The position numbers were made by a program, and so were the translations under genes. Below are positions 34,212 through 43,036 of a stretch of 64,000 nucleotides of DNA, one piece after another. Under the pieces are notes generated by a model, which searched no databases, was not told where the DNA came from, and saw only the letters and a list, made by a program, of their open reading frames with translations. Source of the DNA: Thiohalomonas sp041685045 (GTDB lineage Bacteria; Pseudomonadota; Gammaproteobacteria; Thiohalomonadales; Thiohalomonadaceae); NCBI GenBank assembly GCA_041685045.1, contig JAWLGP010000019.1, positions 33,256-97,255 on the forward strand, given 5' to 3'. The number at the start of each line of letters is the position of its first letter. The first letter of the stretch is position 1.

Positions 34212-35564
34212 TTAGAAGTATTGCCCATACAGGAAATTGCCCGGAGCCTCCGGGTCGTTGGACAGGTAAAACTCTTTCAGCAGGCGGATTACATCGTCGC
34301 GGTAGAGCTTGCCATCGCCATCGGCGTCGAGGCGGGCGAACATTGCGGCGGCATTCACCCCCGGCACCCATGCCGTCTGCCAGGCGGCAAACTCTGCCTC
34401 GCCGATAAAGCCGGTCCGATTGGCATCGAGCAGATCGAAAAAAACGTTGCCGGAACCCTTCAGCACCTCGAGCATGGTCTGTTGACTGCGGGTCGCCTCT
34501 TCCGCTACGGCCGCATGCCAGGCAGCCCAGAAATCGAACCAGTCGTCGTGGGTCAGCCGCTCACCTTTCGCACTGGCCCAGGGTTTCATCTGACTCCACC
34601 AGACTTCGGCGTCGTTCATTGCCACCCGATGTTCGGGACAACCTGCCTTCCACCCCCGATTGATGCGAAATTGCTCCACCGGCCGGTCGAGGTCGTCGCC
34701 ACCGACCAGCCCGTCGAAATCACGGTCGAAGAGCAGGAACACATGGCTCAGCTTCTTCTGTTGCAGGTGTCCCAACAGCACGGGGCGATCGCGTTCGGCC
34801 GCCACCCGTTCCGCAGGCAGCAACTCACCCTGCTGAAGAGCGGTGAAAAGTTCGACGGAGTCGGGCTCGGGCTCGATGCCGAGTTCCCGCTGCAGCAGAT
34901 CACGGCAGGTGTGATATTGAAGGATGGCGGCACTACGCTGACCGGTGGCCGCCAGGGAACGCATCAGTACCCGGTGGCTCGGTTCATGCCAGGGTTCCAT
35001 CGCGAGGTAACGCTGCGCGTAGCCCCGGGCCCGCTCATGGCGGCCTGCGGCCAGTCCATCGACGGCCAGCCGGTAAATCGCCTCGAGCAGACCGCTACGA
35101 AGCCGCTGCCGGCGCCCTTCCAGCCACTCGGTATAGGCTTCGCTGGGTGCGACCACGTCTTCGAGCAAGTCGCCGCGGTAGAGCTCGATAGCGCGTTCGA
35201 GTTGTCCCGCATCCAGGTGCAAAATGAATTCATCGACGTCGAGCCGGCAAGCCGGGCCGGTTTGAAAGGTGATGCTGCGACGGTCAATCTGCAGTGGGGC
35301 CCGGTGCGGGCCGACGGTAAGCGCCAGGCGCAGGCGATAGAGCACCTGCCGCAGATTGACGAGGGCTTCGTCGCGGCCGTGTTCCGGCCACAACAGTTCG
35401 GCCAGGCTTTCCCGTTGGTGGGGACGGTTGGGTTCCATCGCGAGATAGCCGAGCAGGGCACGCCCCTTCTCCAGCGCAATGGCGACGGACGCGTCAGTGC
35501 AGCAGGTTACCTGTAGGGGGCCTAGGAGGCTGAGGCCAAGTCCTTGTTCGCGGGCCACGGACAT
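34212..35564 (-). CDS. SARP/BTAD-like regulator fused to EF-hands
   Basis: This 450-residue protein has an N-terminal winged-helix OmpR-like region (about residues 8-100: LSLLGPLQV, KGRALLGYLAM, SLAELLWPEHGRDEALVNLRQVL in parts). A bacterial transcriptional activation domain of TPR-like helices spans about 105-250. The C-terminal 200 residues carry EF-hand-like loops at 280-291 (DRDFDGLVGGDD), 380-391 (DANRTGFIGEAE) and 413-424 (DADGDGKLYRDD). Two have Asp instead of Glu at position 12, which is tolerated. There is no signal peptide, so it should be cytoplasmic. Position before the giant gene suggests it controls that block. No clear Shine-Dalgarno was seen. Confidence 0.85.
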   Translation of the reverse strand: MSVAREQGLGLSLLGPLQVTCCTDASVAIALEKGRALLGYLAMEPNRPHQRESLAELLWPEHGRDEALVNLRQVLYRLRLALTVGPHRAPLQIDRRSITFQTGPACRLDVDEFILHLDAGQLERAIELYRGDLLEDVVAPSEAYTEWLEGRRQRLRSGLLEAIYRLAVDGLAAGRHERARGYAQRYLAMEPWHEPSHRVLMRSLAATGQRSAAILQYHTCRDLLQRELGIEPEPDSVELFTALQQGELLPAERVAAERDRPVLLGHLQQKKLSHVFLLFDRDFDGLVGGDDLDRPVEQFRINRGWKAGCPEHRVAMNDAEVWWSQMKPWASAKGERLTHDDWFDFWAAWHAAVAEEATRSQQTMLEVLKGSGNVFFDLLDANRTGFIGEAEFAAWQTAWVPGVNAAAMFARLDADGDGKLYRDDVIRLLKEFYLSNDPEAPGNFLYGQYF

Positions 35565-35733
35565 ACTTTGAGAAACAGTCCACGTAATTCCTGTTGGGAG
35601 CGCATTGTCCCATGTTCTTTGAGGGATTCAAGGATGACAGACAGGGAAAATGTGATCGGGATCAAGTATTGCAGGTGAGGCTTGTGACGTTTCTCACAAC
35701 CAAGTCCGACTAACAGGTATTTTTCAAGCCTGT

Positions 35734-36498
35734 TTAGCTGCGAACGCCGACGCCCAGGCGTAACAGCCGTAAAGCGAAGATGAACAGCGCAACGGTAAAC
35801 AGGGCGATGATGGCGAATGCGGTGGTCACATCGATATCGGAGACGCCGAGGATCCCGTAGCGAAACGCGTTGATCATATAGAGGATCGGATTGAACAAGG
35901 CGATCTGCTGCCAGATCGGCGGCAGCATGTCGACTGAAAAGAAGATCCCGCCCAGGTAAATAAGGGGCGTCAGGACGAAGGTGGGGATGATGGAAATATC
36001 ATCGAAACTCTTGGCATAGACCGCGTTGATGAAGCCGCCGATCGCAAACAGGAAGGCGGTCATGACGACAACGCCCAGAGTGATGAACCAGTTGTGCACC
36101 TGGAAGTCGACAAAGAACGTCGCGACCAGCGTCACCATCAACCCGACGGTCAGTCCGCGCGCGACACCTCCGGCGACATAGCCCAACAGAATCAGCGCAT
36201 TCGGGATCGGCGCAATCAACAGTTCCTCGATGAAACGCTGAAATTTTGCGCTGAAGAAGGAAGAGACGACGTTGGCATAGGCGTTGTTGATGATGGCCAT
36301 CAGGATCACGCCGGGCACGATGTATTCCATGTAACCGTGCCCTTCGATGGGACCGATGCGTTGTCCGATCAGCCCCCCGAAGATCACAAAATAGAGCGCT
36401 GTGGTGACCATTGGCGGCAGAATGGTCTGCGGCCAGATGCGCCGGAAGCGACGGATCTCCTTCACCACGATGGTCTTGAAAGAGACCAGTTGATTCAC
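35734..36498 (-). CDS. yadH: ABC-2 type transporter permease, YadH-like
   Basis: This 254-residue integral membrane protein has six predicted helices and the ABC-2 signature around PTFVLTPLIYLGGIFFSVDMLPP. An N-terminal amphipathic segment VVKEIRRFRRIWPQTI precedes helix one. It overlaps the ATPase gene by four bases (ATGA), so the pair forms one exporter. YadGH-type transporters are widely conserved; their substrate is not established. After its stop a weak inverted repeat (AACAGG/CCTGTT) is present without a T-run. Confidence 0.92.
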   Translation of the reverse strand: MNQLVSFKTIVVKEIRRFRRIWPQTILPPMVTTALYFVIFGGLIGQRIGPIEGHGYMEYIVPGVILMAIINNAYANVVSSFFSAKFQRFIEELLIAPIPNALILLGYVAGGVARGLTVGLMVTLVATFFVDFQVHNWFITLGVVVMTAFLFAIGGFINAVYAKSFDDISIIPTFVLTPLIYLGGIFFSVDMLPPIWQQIALFNPILYMINAFRYGILGVSDIDVTTAFAIIALFTVALFIFALRLLRLGVGVRS

Positions 36499-37418
36499 GA
36501 CAGGCTCTCCCCGCTTTCCACCATGGACAAGAACAGCTCTTCCAGGCGGTTGGCCTTGTTGCGCATGCTGATGACCTCGAGCCCCTGCTGGCTCAAGACG
36601 TGAAAGAGTGGATTGAGCCCCTGTTCACGCCACACCTCAACCTCCAGCGTGTGGGCATCCACGCGAGTGACCGGATAGCCGGGCAACTCCGGCGCGTGCT
36701 CGACCGGCTGTTTCAACTCCAGCACCAGGGTCTCACGGTTCAGCTTCGCCAGCAGGTTGCGCATGCCGGTGTTTTCGATGATCTCGCCCTGATCGATGAT
36801 GGCAATGCTGCGGCAGAGGTTTTCCGCCTCTTCCAGATAGTGGGTGGTGAGGATGATCGTGGTTCCGTCGGCATTGACCTCGCGCAGAAAACCCCACATC
36901 GATCGGCGCAACTCGATGTCGACCCCGGCCGTTGGCTCATCGAGGATGAGCAGTTTGGGTTCGTGGGCCAGTGCCCGGGCGATCATCAACCGGCGCTTCA
37001 TGCCGCCGGAGAGATTCCGGGCCGGATTGTGGCGCTTCTCCCAGAGCCCAAGCTTGCGCAGGTAGTATTCGGTCCGCTGTGCCGCCAGGGTCGGATTCAC
37101 GCCGTAATAACCGGCCTGGTTGGCTACCACCTCATACACCGGCTCGAACTGGTTGAAGTTGAACTCCTGCGGCACCAGCCCGATACAGCGGCGGGCCGCC
37201 ATCGGATCGGCGTCGATGTCGGCACCGAAGATGCTGACGCTCCCCGCGCTCTTGTTCACCAACTGAGTGACGATCCCGATGGTGGTCGACTTGCCGGCTC
37301 CGTTGGGGCCGAGCAGGGCGAAGAAATCCCCCTCATCGACGGTGAGGTCGATGCCCTTGAGTGCAGTGAAGCCGTTCCGGTAGGTCTTTTTCAGACCTGT
37401 AATTTCCAAGGCCTTCAT
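36495..37418 (-). CDS. yadG: ABC transporter ATP-binding protein, YadG-like
   Basis: This 307-residue nucleotide-binding subunit has Walker A GPNGAGKST (about residues 37-45), signature LSGGMKRR, Walker B LLILDEPTAGVD and the H-loop TTHYLEEAE. A C-terminal regulatory extension of about 80 residues is typical for ABC-2 exporters. It is the first gene of the two-gene operon with the permease. A family B repeat lies just upstream, between it and the peptidase gene. Confidence 0.94.
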   Translation of the reverse strand: MKALEITGLKKTYRNGFTALKGIDLTVDEGDFFALLGPNGAGKSTTIGIVTQLVNKSAGSVSIFGADIDADPMAARRCIGLVPQEFNFNQFEPVYEVVANQAGYYGVNPTLAAQRTEYYLRKLGLWEKRHNPARNLSGGMKRRLMIARALAHEPKLLILDEPTAGVDIELRRSMWGFLREVNADGTTIILTTHYLEEAENLCRSIAIIDQGEIIENTGMRNLLAKLNRETLVLELKQPVEHAPELPGYPVTRVDAHTLEVEVWREQGLNPLFHVLSQQGLEVISMRNKANRLEELFLSMVESGESLS

Positions 37419-37440
37419 GGATTCGATTCAACGATAAAAA

Positions 37441-37518
37441 ACCGCAGAGGCGCAGAGAGCGCAAAGAACGGCTCTGCAGTGAAAGATTCTTCCCCTGCGC
37501 CTTCCGCGTCTCTGCGGT
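37441..37518. repeat. Palindromic repeat family B, copy 1
   Basis: ACCGCAGAGGCGCAGAGAGC and its imperfect reverse complement CCTTCCGCGTCTCTGCGGT flank a 30-base centre. The unit is CGCARAG. Related copies lie at 48265, 49405 and, as a single arm, at 59591. It nearly fills the gap between two genes. Confidence 0.88.
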
Positions 37519-37524
37519 GTATCT

Positions 37525-40467
37525 TTATAGAGCAACGACCTCCAGACCGAGGTCGGGCTGCTTGGCCAGAATACTGCCGCTGGTAATGATGGCGGTGCTG
37601 GCCTGCTCCGGACGCAGGTAGGTGTCGGCCACCCGCTTCAGGTCCTCCTGGCGGACCTCCAGCACGCGGGCACGGAAGCGGCGCCGCTGTTCCGGCGTGC
37701 GGCCGTGGAGCGCGGCATGGAAGGCCTTCTTGGCTTCTCCGGCCGGTGAGCCGGGTTTGTCGATGGCGGAGATCACGCCAAGGATCGCCTCCTCGACCAG
37801 ACGCCATGCGTGGTCGGTCGAGAGCAGCCAATCCACCGAACGGTCGAAATCCGCCAGCGTTTCGGCCAGGCGCGGGTCCCGGTAGGAGTAGAAACGGAAG
37901 GCAACCCCATCGGCGTCAAAACTCGCGCCACCCCCGTACGCTCCTCCCTGTTCCCGAATGGCGCGATGTAAAAAGTTGTTGCGCAGAAAGCCGCCGAGCA
38001 CTATCAGTGCCGGTGCATCCGGATGTTCCGACGGCACCGCCGGATAGGCCTTGGCGCAGAAGTTGACCTGCGTCGAGGTGGTCCAGGCCTGCCGGGTGCG
38101 GCCATGCGGGGTCGGCGGCGCGAAACCGGCGGTCAGCGCGGCCGAGGGGCGACCGGCCCAACGGGCGGCGATGGCCGCCTCGATGGCGGCCCGTTCGTCC
38201 GCCTCGCCGACCAGCAGGAACTGGCGGGGCGCCGACAGCAGCTTGTCACGCAGTTCGGCCAACCGCTGTGCATACCGTTGCAGCGCCTCGGTCTGGTCCA
38301 GGCTGTCGTCCAGGTCCTTCAGGCGCTGAATCCCCGCCAGCCCGTTCCAATGATGGGCTACGGCGGCGGCCGGGCTGAGCCCGCTGGCGGCCGCTGCCAT
38401 GGCGAGACCGTGGCCATGGCCGGTCACCCCCTGCTCCTGGTGGAGTCGCTCCTGGGCCACCAATTCACGCAGGCGTGGCAGTTCGTCGAAGCGGGCGCTC
38501 TCGAGCGTTTCCAGCATCAGCTCGGAAAGATGCTCATGGTTACGGGTGAGGGCCTTGCCGGACAGCACGAACACGCCGCGGGTACGGCCGGTGTCATCGA
38601 TGGCGGTCCGTACCGTGGCCCGTGCACCGATCCCACCAGTGACCGCGGCCTGCAGCGCCTGGGTCTGGAGATAGTCACGACCGCCGCAACCCACCTCGGT
38701 CAGCGCATCGCAGAATACCGGCATCAGGTCGCCGAGCTCCGCCTCCAATCGTGGCAGGTCGATGATCAATTCCTGGTAGACGAGGCCATTGGTACCGCGC
38801 GAAAACCAGGTCGCAGGTGTGTCGCCAACCGGCTTCGCCTCACCCGTGGGGATGGGCAGGTCGGCAGGAATGTCCTCCAGCCCCACCTTGGGCAGCTGTT
38901 CCGGGTCGTCCTGGCTCTGTTGGCGTTCGGCGAGTTGGGCGGCCTGCTCGACGATTCGGTTTCGCTCGGCCTCGGTCAGTCCCGCCTTGATGGCTGCAAG
39001 GCGTTCGGCCTCGGCAGCATCACGCTTTGCCGAGAGTTCCGGATCGGGCTTCATCACCAGGCGGACCCGATGACGATTGGCGATCAGCTGGTCGCGAGCC
39101 AGGGATTTGATGAATTCCGGGTCCTTGATCTGCTCACGCAGGCCAACGAGCGCTTCGTCGATATCGAGTGCTGCCACCGGCTCACCGCCATGAATGGCCG
39201 GGCTCAGGGCATGCACCATCAACTGCAGCCCGTAGGGGAAGCCGTCGCCACTGACCTCACGCTGGTGGAGTTCCAACTGATGGAGTACAGCCTCGACCAT
39301 GGCCGGATCGACGCCGTCGCGGGCGACCTGCTCCAGGGTATCGACGATCAGCTGCTCCACGGCATCCGCGTGCTCCGGGTTGGACCCCTCCAGCCCGGCG
39401 GCGAACACCATCTCCCGCGTCGAGTCCTGCAGGCCGCAGAGCGGGGACGGTGCCTCACCCAAATCGGTGGTTTCCAGCGCCCGGCGCAGGGGGGAGGCGC
39501 CGTTGTCCAGTAGCACCCCGGACAGCAGGTGGGCCTTCAATACCTCCTCGGCATCGGTGCTGTTGCCCAACAGCCAGCCCACCACGACATGGGTCTTGTC
39601 GCGGGTATCCTCCTCCCCGTCCAGTGCGTAGCACTGTTCCACCTGCCTGGGCGCGTCGTAACGCTGTTCATCGGGCACACCGATACCGGATTCCAGGCGG
39701 TCGAACTCACCCAGCGCGAGGGTTTCGAAGCGCTCCTGATGCTGTAACGCCGGCATGTCGCCGAAGGTCATGAAGATGGCGTTGGACGGGTGATAGTGAC
39801 GGGCATGGAACGCCCGCAACTGTTCGTGGGTCAAATCGGGGATGTGGGCAGGATCGCCGCCGCTGTTGTGGTGATAGGTGATGGTCGGGAACAGTTCGGC
39901 GGTCAGCGCCTGCCACAGCGCGGACACCGGCGAGCTCATCGCCCCCTTCATCTCGTTGAAGACCACGCCCTTGAAGACCAGATCACTGTCGGGGTTCTCC
40001 GGCTCGGCAAACTCGACCCGGTGGCCCTCCTGGGCGAAGTCGAGGGCGTCGAGGTTGGGATGAAAGGCCGCGTCCAGGTAGACCGCCAGCAGGTTGTCGA
40101 AGTCCTTGCGGTTGCGGCTGGCGAAGGGGTAAGCGGTCCAGTCGCTGGCGGTGAAGGCGTTCATGAACGTATTCAGCGAGCGCCGCGTCATCATGAAAAA
40201 TGGGTCCCGGACCGGATAGCGGCGGCTGCCGCAAAGGGCCGTGTGCTCAAGGATGTGGGCCACACCAGTCGAGTCCTGGGGCACGGTACGGAACGCCACC
40301 AGAAAGGCATTTTGGTCGTCGTCGGCGGCGATGTGAAAGTGGGGGGCACCCGTGCGGCGGTGACGAAATTCCTGGACGACGACGTTCATCGAGGCGATCG
40401 GGGTCGAACGGATCCAGTCGAAGGCATCGTGGGTCTGCGGACGGCTGGTCGGCATCTGTGTAGACAA
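37525..40467 (-). CDS. M16C zinc metallopeptidase (presequence-protease-like)
   Basis: This protein of about 980 residues has the inverted zinc motif HILEH with the distal Glu in VVFNEMKGAMSSP, the signature of M16C peptidases (PreP/Cym1 type). These enclose and degrade peptides in a clam-shell of two halves. The second half lacks the zinc site, as usual, but has the GGAYGGGASF and YRDPR residues that complete the active site. No signal peptide, so cytoplasmic. The start is uncertain: the frame opens at GTG 40491, AGGGGA favours TTG 40467, and ATG 40455 is the first ATG. Role is probably turnover of oligopeptides. Confidence 0.9.
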   Translation of the reverse strand: MSTQMPTSRPQTHDAFDWIRSTPIASMNVVVQEFRHRRTGAPHFHIAADDDQNAFLVAFRTVPQDSTGVAHILEHTALCGSRRYPVRDPFFMMTRRSLNTFMNAFTASDWTAYPFASRNRKDFDNLLAVYLDAAFHPNLDALDFAQEGHRVEFAEPENPDSDLVFKGVVFNEMKGAMSSPVSALWQALTAELFPTITYHHNSGGDPAHIPDLTHEQLRAFHARHYHPSNAIFMTFGDMPALQHQERFETLALGEFDRLESGIGVPDEQRYDAPRQVEQCYALDGEEDTRDKTHVVVGWLLGNSTDAEEVLKAHLLSGVLLDNGASPLRRALETTDLGEAPSPLCGLQDSTREMVFAAGLEGSNPEHADAVEQLIVDTLEQVARDGVDPAMVEAVLHQLELHQREVSGDGFPYGLQLMVHALSPAIHGGEPVAALDIDEALVGLREQIKDPEFIKSLARDQLIANRHRVRLVMKPDPELSAKRDAAEAERLAAIKAGLTEAERNRIVEQAAQLAERQQSQDDPEQLPKVGLEDIPADLPIPTGEAKPVGDTPATWFSRGTNGLVYQELIIDLPRLEAELGDLMPVFCDALTEVGCGGRDYLQTQALQAAVTGGIGARATVRTAIDDTGRTRGVFVLSGKALTRNHEHLSELMLETLESARFDELPRLRELVAQERLHQEQGVTGHGHGLAMAAAASGLSPAAAVAHHWNGLAGIQRLKDLDDSLDQTEALQRYAQRLAELRDKLLSAPRQFLLVGEADERAAIEAAIAARWAGRPSAALTAGFAPPTPHGRTRQAWTTSTQVNFCAKAYPAVPSEHPDAPALIVLGGFLRNNFLHRAIREQGGAYGGGASFDADGVAFRFYSYRDPRLAETLADFDRSVDWLLSTDHAWRLVEEAILGVISAIDKPGSPAGEAKKAFHAALHGRTPEQRRRFRARVLEVRQEDLKRVADTYLRPEQASTAIITSGSILAKQPDLGLEVVAL

Positions 40468-40615
40468 AACGGATTCCCCTGCTTGGTTCACTCAATAGAA
40501 AGGATAGGTGGGGGCGAACCGGCGCGTATGCAACCACCCCTTATCCGGCCTTTTGTTACTAACGGGCGAGAAGAGATAATAGAGCCTCCCCCCATTCCGT
40601 TTAAAGGCACTTGCC

Positions 40616-41119
40616 ATGTTTATCGCAGTATCCGATGAAGAGCGGCGCCGAGCGAAAGCTCCGCACGAGCTGTTCATGATCAATCTGTTTGCATTTCACC
40701 TGATGTTGACGCCACTGTTGATCTTCACCGGCATCGGTCAGGCGGGGCTGCTTCTGCCACCTGTCCTGTCCGGTGCAGTGTTCCTTTATATCTACCTGCA
40801 GGGTCGGCGCGCCGAGCGGCTTGAGCCGTGGTTCGTCGCGGTGCACTGGAAACTGGCGTTCCAACGCGCCAAGCTGATGCTGATCGCCTATGCCATCACT
40901 GCCGGTTTGATGCTGGGTGCCTATCTCCTGTCGCTTGGCGCGGGCAAGACCCAGGACATCATGTTCACCGTGCTCACCCGGGTCGCTGTGATGCCGACGG
41001 TGATAATGGTATTTGTGGTGGCGGTGCTCGAATCCAGCGCGATCTACCAGGTCAGCCGCGGTGAGGTTCCCGACCCGTTGGCCAAGCGCCACCCTCAGGG
41101 TGTTCAAGAAGTCCAATAA
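40616..41119 (+). CDS. Small integral membrane protein, unknown
   Basis: This 167-residue protein has a polar N-terminus (MFIAVSDEERRRAK) and four hydrophobic segments at about residues 23-40, 44-60, 86-108 and 117-138. The cytoplasmic end is charged. I do not recognise the family. It lies divergent from the M16C gene and 139 bases before the CMP-kinase-like gene. The 41120-41258 gap holds only a weak inverted repeat (CTGAAGTTGCCC/CCTTCAGGG). No functional residues can be named. Confidence 0.7.
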   Translation: MFIAVSDEERRRAKAPHELFMINLFAFHLMLTPLLIFTGIGQAGLLLPPVLSGAVFLYIYLQGRRAERLEPWFVAVHWKLAFQRAKLMLIAYAITAGLMLGAYLLSLGAGKTQDIMFTVLTRVAVMPTVIMVFVVAVLESSAIYQVSRGEVPDPLAKRHPQGVQEVQ

Positions 41120-41258
41120 GTCCAATAGTGTGCACAGGGCATATTCATGAGTTATCGCCAAGAGGATGGAGCGACTGAAGTTGCCCTATACCTTCAGGGA
41201 CATGGATGTTCCGCTTCGGTATCCTTGCTGCTGTGAGACGTGATTTGGGAGCCATTCC

Positions 41259-41957
41259 ATGCCAGCCGACATTCAGGAACTGATTCAGAGTCTGGTCCGA
41301 TCGGAGTACCAGCACGAGCGGAAAGACTCCCGTGAGGCACCGACACCGCCGCTGGTGACCATTTCGCGGGACCACGGTTCGGGTGGTTGTGAAATAGCCC
41401 GTCGCTTGGCGAAGGCGTTGAATATTCCCATATGGGACCGCGAGATTCTCGATGCGATCGCCCACGCTGCCAACTCCGATCCGGAACTGATGGCGCAACT
41501 GGACGACAAAATCAAGACGCGTAAGGACACTTGGATCTACAACCTGCTGTCCGGACAGAATGCCTTCATCGCCTCCTATCGGCATCACTTGGTGAATGTG
41601 GCGCTGGCCCTGGCGCAACGCGGGGGCGTGATCATCGGCCGAGGCGTCCACCTTATTCTGGCGAACCGGCCAGTCTTCCGCCTGCGGGTGGTTGGCTCGC
41701 TCGACACCTGCGCCCGCCGCGTCATGGCAAGCGAGCAGCTAGACTACGAACGAGCCATCGAGCGGGTGAAACAGGTGAACAAGGAGCGGGATCAGTTCCT
41801 GTGGGATACCTTTCACCACCACTTGGACGAGTCGGCCTGTTTTGATTTGATCATCAATACCGACAAATTCGACGATCGCTGGGATGATACAGCGGAGCAG
41901 CTGTTGCGCACCATACGTTTGACCGGTTTGGACGGACGCGGGGGGGGCACGTCGTGA
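41259..41957 (+). CDS. Cytidylate kinase-like family protein
   Basis: This 232-residue protein matches the cytidylate-kinase-like group (Cytidylate_kin2). The P-loop region reads TISRDHGSGGCEIAR (about residues 34-48) instead of a canonical GKS loop. GRGVHLILANRPVFRLRVV and the lid-like RRVMASEQLDYERA and VNKERDQFLWDTF segments follow. The group differs from housekeeping Cmk and its substrate is not settled. Its stop overlaps the GTG start of an F1 epsilon gene, so the two are co-translated, which is unusual. Confidence 0.82.
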   Translation: MPADIQELIQSLVRSEYQHERKDSREAPTPPLVTISRDHGSGGCEIARRLAKALNIPIWDREILDAIAHAANSDPELMAQLDDKIKTRKDTWIYNLLSGQNAFIASYRHHLVNVALALAQRGGVIIGRGVHLILANRPVFRLRVVGSLDTCARRVMASEQLDYERAIERVKQVNKERDQFLWDTFHHHLDESACFDLIINTDKFDDRWDDTAEQLLRTIRLTGLDGRGGGTS

Positions 41958-42394
41958 GCGAAGCCCCCCGGCAGTCCACCTTCCGATTGTCCATCGTCAG
42001 TGCACATCAGGAGATCTTTGCCGGCGAGGTTCGCATGGTGTCGGTTGCCTCGGTCATGGGCGAGCTGGGCATTTTGCCGCAGCACTCTCCGCTTTTGACC
42101 CTGTTGAAGCCGGGTGAGGCGCGGATCCAGCTGCCCGCGGGCGACGAGGAGTACGTTTACCTGTCGGGCGGTATGATGGAGGTCCAACCGACAGAGGTCA
42201 CTATCCTCGCCGATACCGCACTCCGCGGCGAGCAAATCGACGAGGCGGCCGCTTTGGAAGCGAAACGGCGCGCCGAGGAAACCATTCGGACCAGCGTGCT
42301 CTACAGTGACCGGGACAGGGCCAACGCCGAATTGCTGAAAGCCCTCGCTCAGTTGAAAACGTTGGCCGACGAGAGAAAAAAACGCCGCCGCTGA
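41954..42394 (+). CDS. atpC: F1 ATP synthase epsilon subunit, outside an atp operon
   Basis: This 146-residue protein is a complete F1 epsilon subunit. It has the N-terminal beta-sandwich with VMGELGILPQHSPLLT and LSGGMMEVQPTEVTILADTA, and the C-terminal helical pair (EAAALEAKRRAEET...). Epsilon couples rotor to stator and inhibits ATP hydrolysis. It is encoded without any other atp gene, translationally coupled to a CMP-kinase-like gene through a GTGA overlap, and ends at a strong terminator. It may be a second epsilon with a regulatory role, or a displaced sole copy. The window cannot decide. Confidence 0.9.
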   Translation: MSEAPRQSTFRLSIVSAHQEIFAGEVRMVSVASVMGELGILPQHSPLLTLLKPGEARIQLPAGDEEYVYLSGGMMEVQPTEVTILADTALRGEQIDEAAALEAKRRAEETIRTSVLYSDRDRANAELLKALAQLKTLADERKKRRR

Positions 42395-42417
42395 CTTTCC
42401 CTTCTCGAACAAAATAC

Positions 42418-42453
42418 AAAAAACGCCGCCACCCGATGGCGGCGTTTGTTTTT
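42418..42453 (+). terminator. Rho-independent terminator after atpC
   Basis: AAACGCCGCC and GGCGGCGTTT form a ten-base stem around ACCCGAT, followed by GTTTTT. Confidence 0.92.
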
Positions 42454-42490
42454 GAGCCCGCCAAACCCGGGTCTCTGATAAGAATTAACG

Positions 42491-42519
42491 ATTTACTCAA
42501 ATCATTTCGTGTATATAAT
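42491..42519 (+). promoter_or_regulatory. Candidate promoter of the coiled-coil/winged-helix gene
   Basis: A perfect TATAAT (42514-42519) sits in an AT-rich stretch. TTTACT (42492-42497) lies 16 bases upstream as a weak -35. The start codon at 42578 has a strong AGGAGG before it, suggesting high expression. Confidence 0.55.
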
Positions 42520-42577
42520 ATATTTGTTGGACGTTATTAGATGTTATTTTTCGGCTTCTCCGCAGGAGGTAAAGTAA

Positions 42578-43021
42578 GTGGCAAAACGTAAGAGTCAGGC
42601 CGCAGGCATTGAAAACCTGAGCGCACAGGAACTGTATGAACTCGCCCGTCGTCGTGAGCAGGAAGAGTATGAGCACGAGCGCGATGCCCTGAAGGGCGAG
42701 TTGGAAGAGTTAAGAGCTCAACGTCGTGAACTGGCCGCACAACAGAAGCGCGAAATGGCGGCGGTTGACAAGGAGATCCGTGCTCTCAAGAAACGGATTG
42801 GCGGTGCTCCCGCTCGTAGCACGGCGCGTGGCGGAAACAATGTTTCGCAGGCCGTGCTGGATGCCATTGCCCAGGCGGGCGGTCAGGCCAGCACCAAAGA
42901 GATCAAATCCGCGCTGGACCAGGCGGGCATCGAAGCCGCCAACCTGGGTCAGTGCCTGGCCTACCTCAAGCGCAAAGGCCGCATCGTGTCCCCGGAGCGC
43001 GCCACTTATGCCCTTGCCTGA
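42578..43021 (+). CDS. Coiled-coil plus winged-helix protein, unknown
   Basis: This 147-residue basic protein starts at GTG with a strong AGGAGG. Residues 15-75 are a charged heptad-like coiled coil rich in Glu, Arg and Lys (RREQEEYEHERDALKGELEE). A basic linker with Gly and Arg follows (about 76-88: PARSTARGG). The C-terminal 60 residues read as a small winged helix (VSQAVLDAIAQAGG, TKEIKSALDQAGI, LAYLKRKGRIV). The layout, an oligomerising helix plus DNA-binding head, is like H-NS or MvaT but the sequence is not. A nucleoid-associated role is a guess. Confidence 0.6.
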   Translation: MAKRKSQAAGIENLSAQELYELARRREQEEYEHERDALKGELEELRAQRRELAAQQKREMAAVDKEIRALKKRIGGAPARSTARGGNNVSQAVLDAIAQAGGQASTKEIKSALDQAGIEAANLGQCLAYLKRKGRIVSPERATYALA

Positions 43022-43036
43022 TTAGGGTGATCTTCG

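Noticed and set aside
34152..35516. Plus-strand open frame of 454 codons opposite the EF-hand regulator
   Set aside because: Antisense; no recognisable domain, while the minus-strand frame has clear domains.
35677..35700. Inverted repeat GGCTTGTGA/TCACAACC upstream of the EF-hand regulator as an operator
   Set aside because: It lies about 110 bases upstream, is close to the end of the yadH gene, and no known regulator motif fits well enough to claim it.
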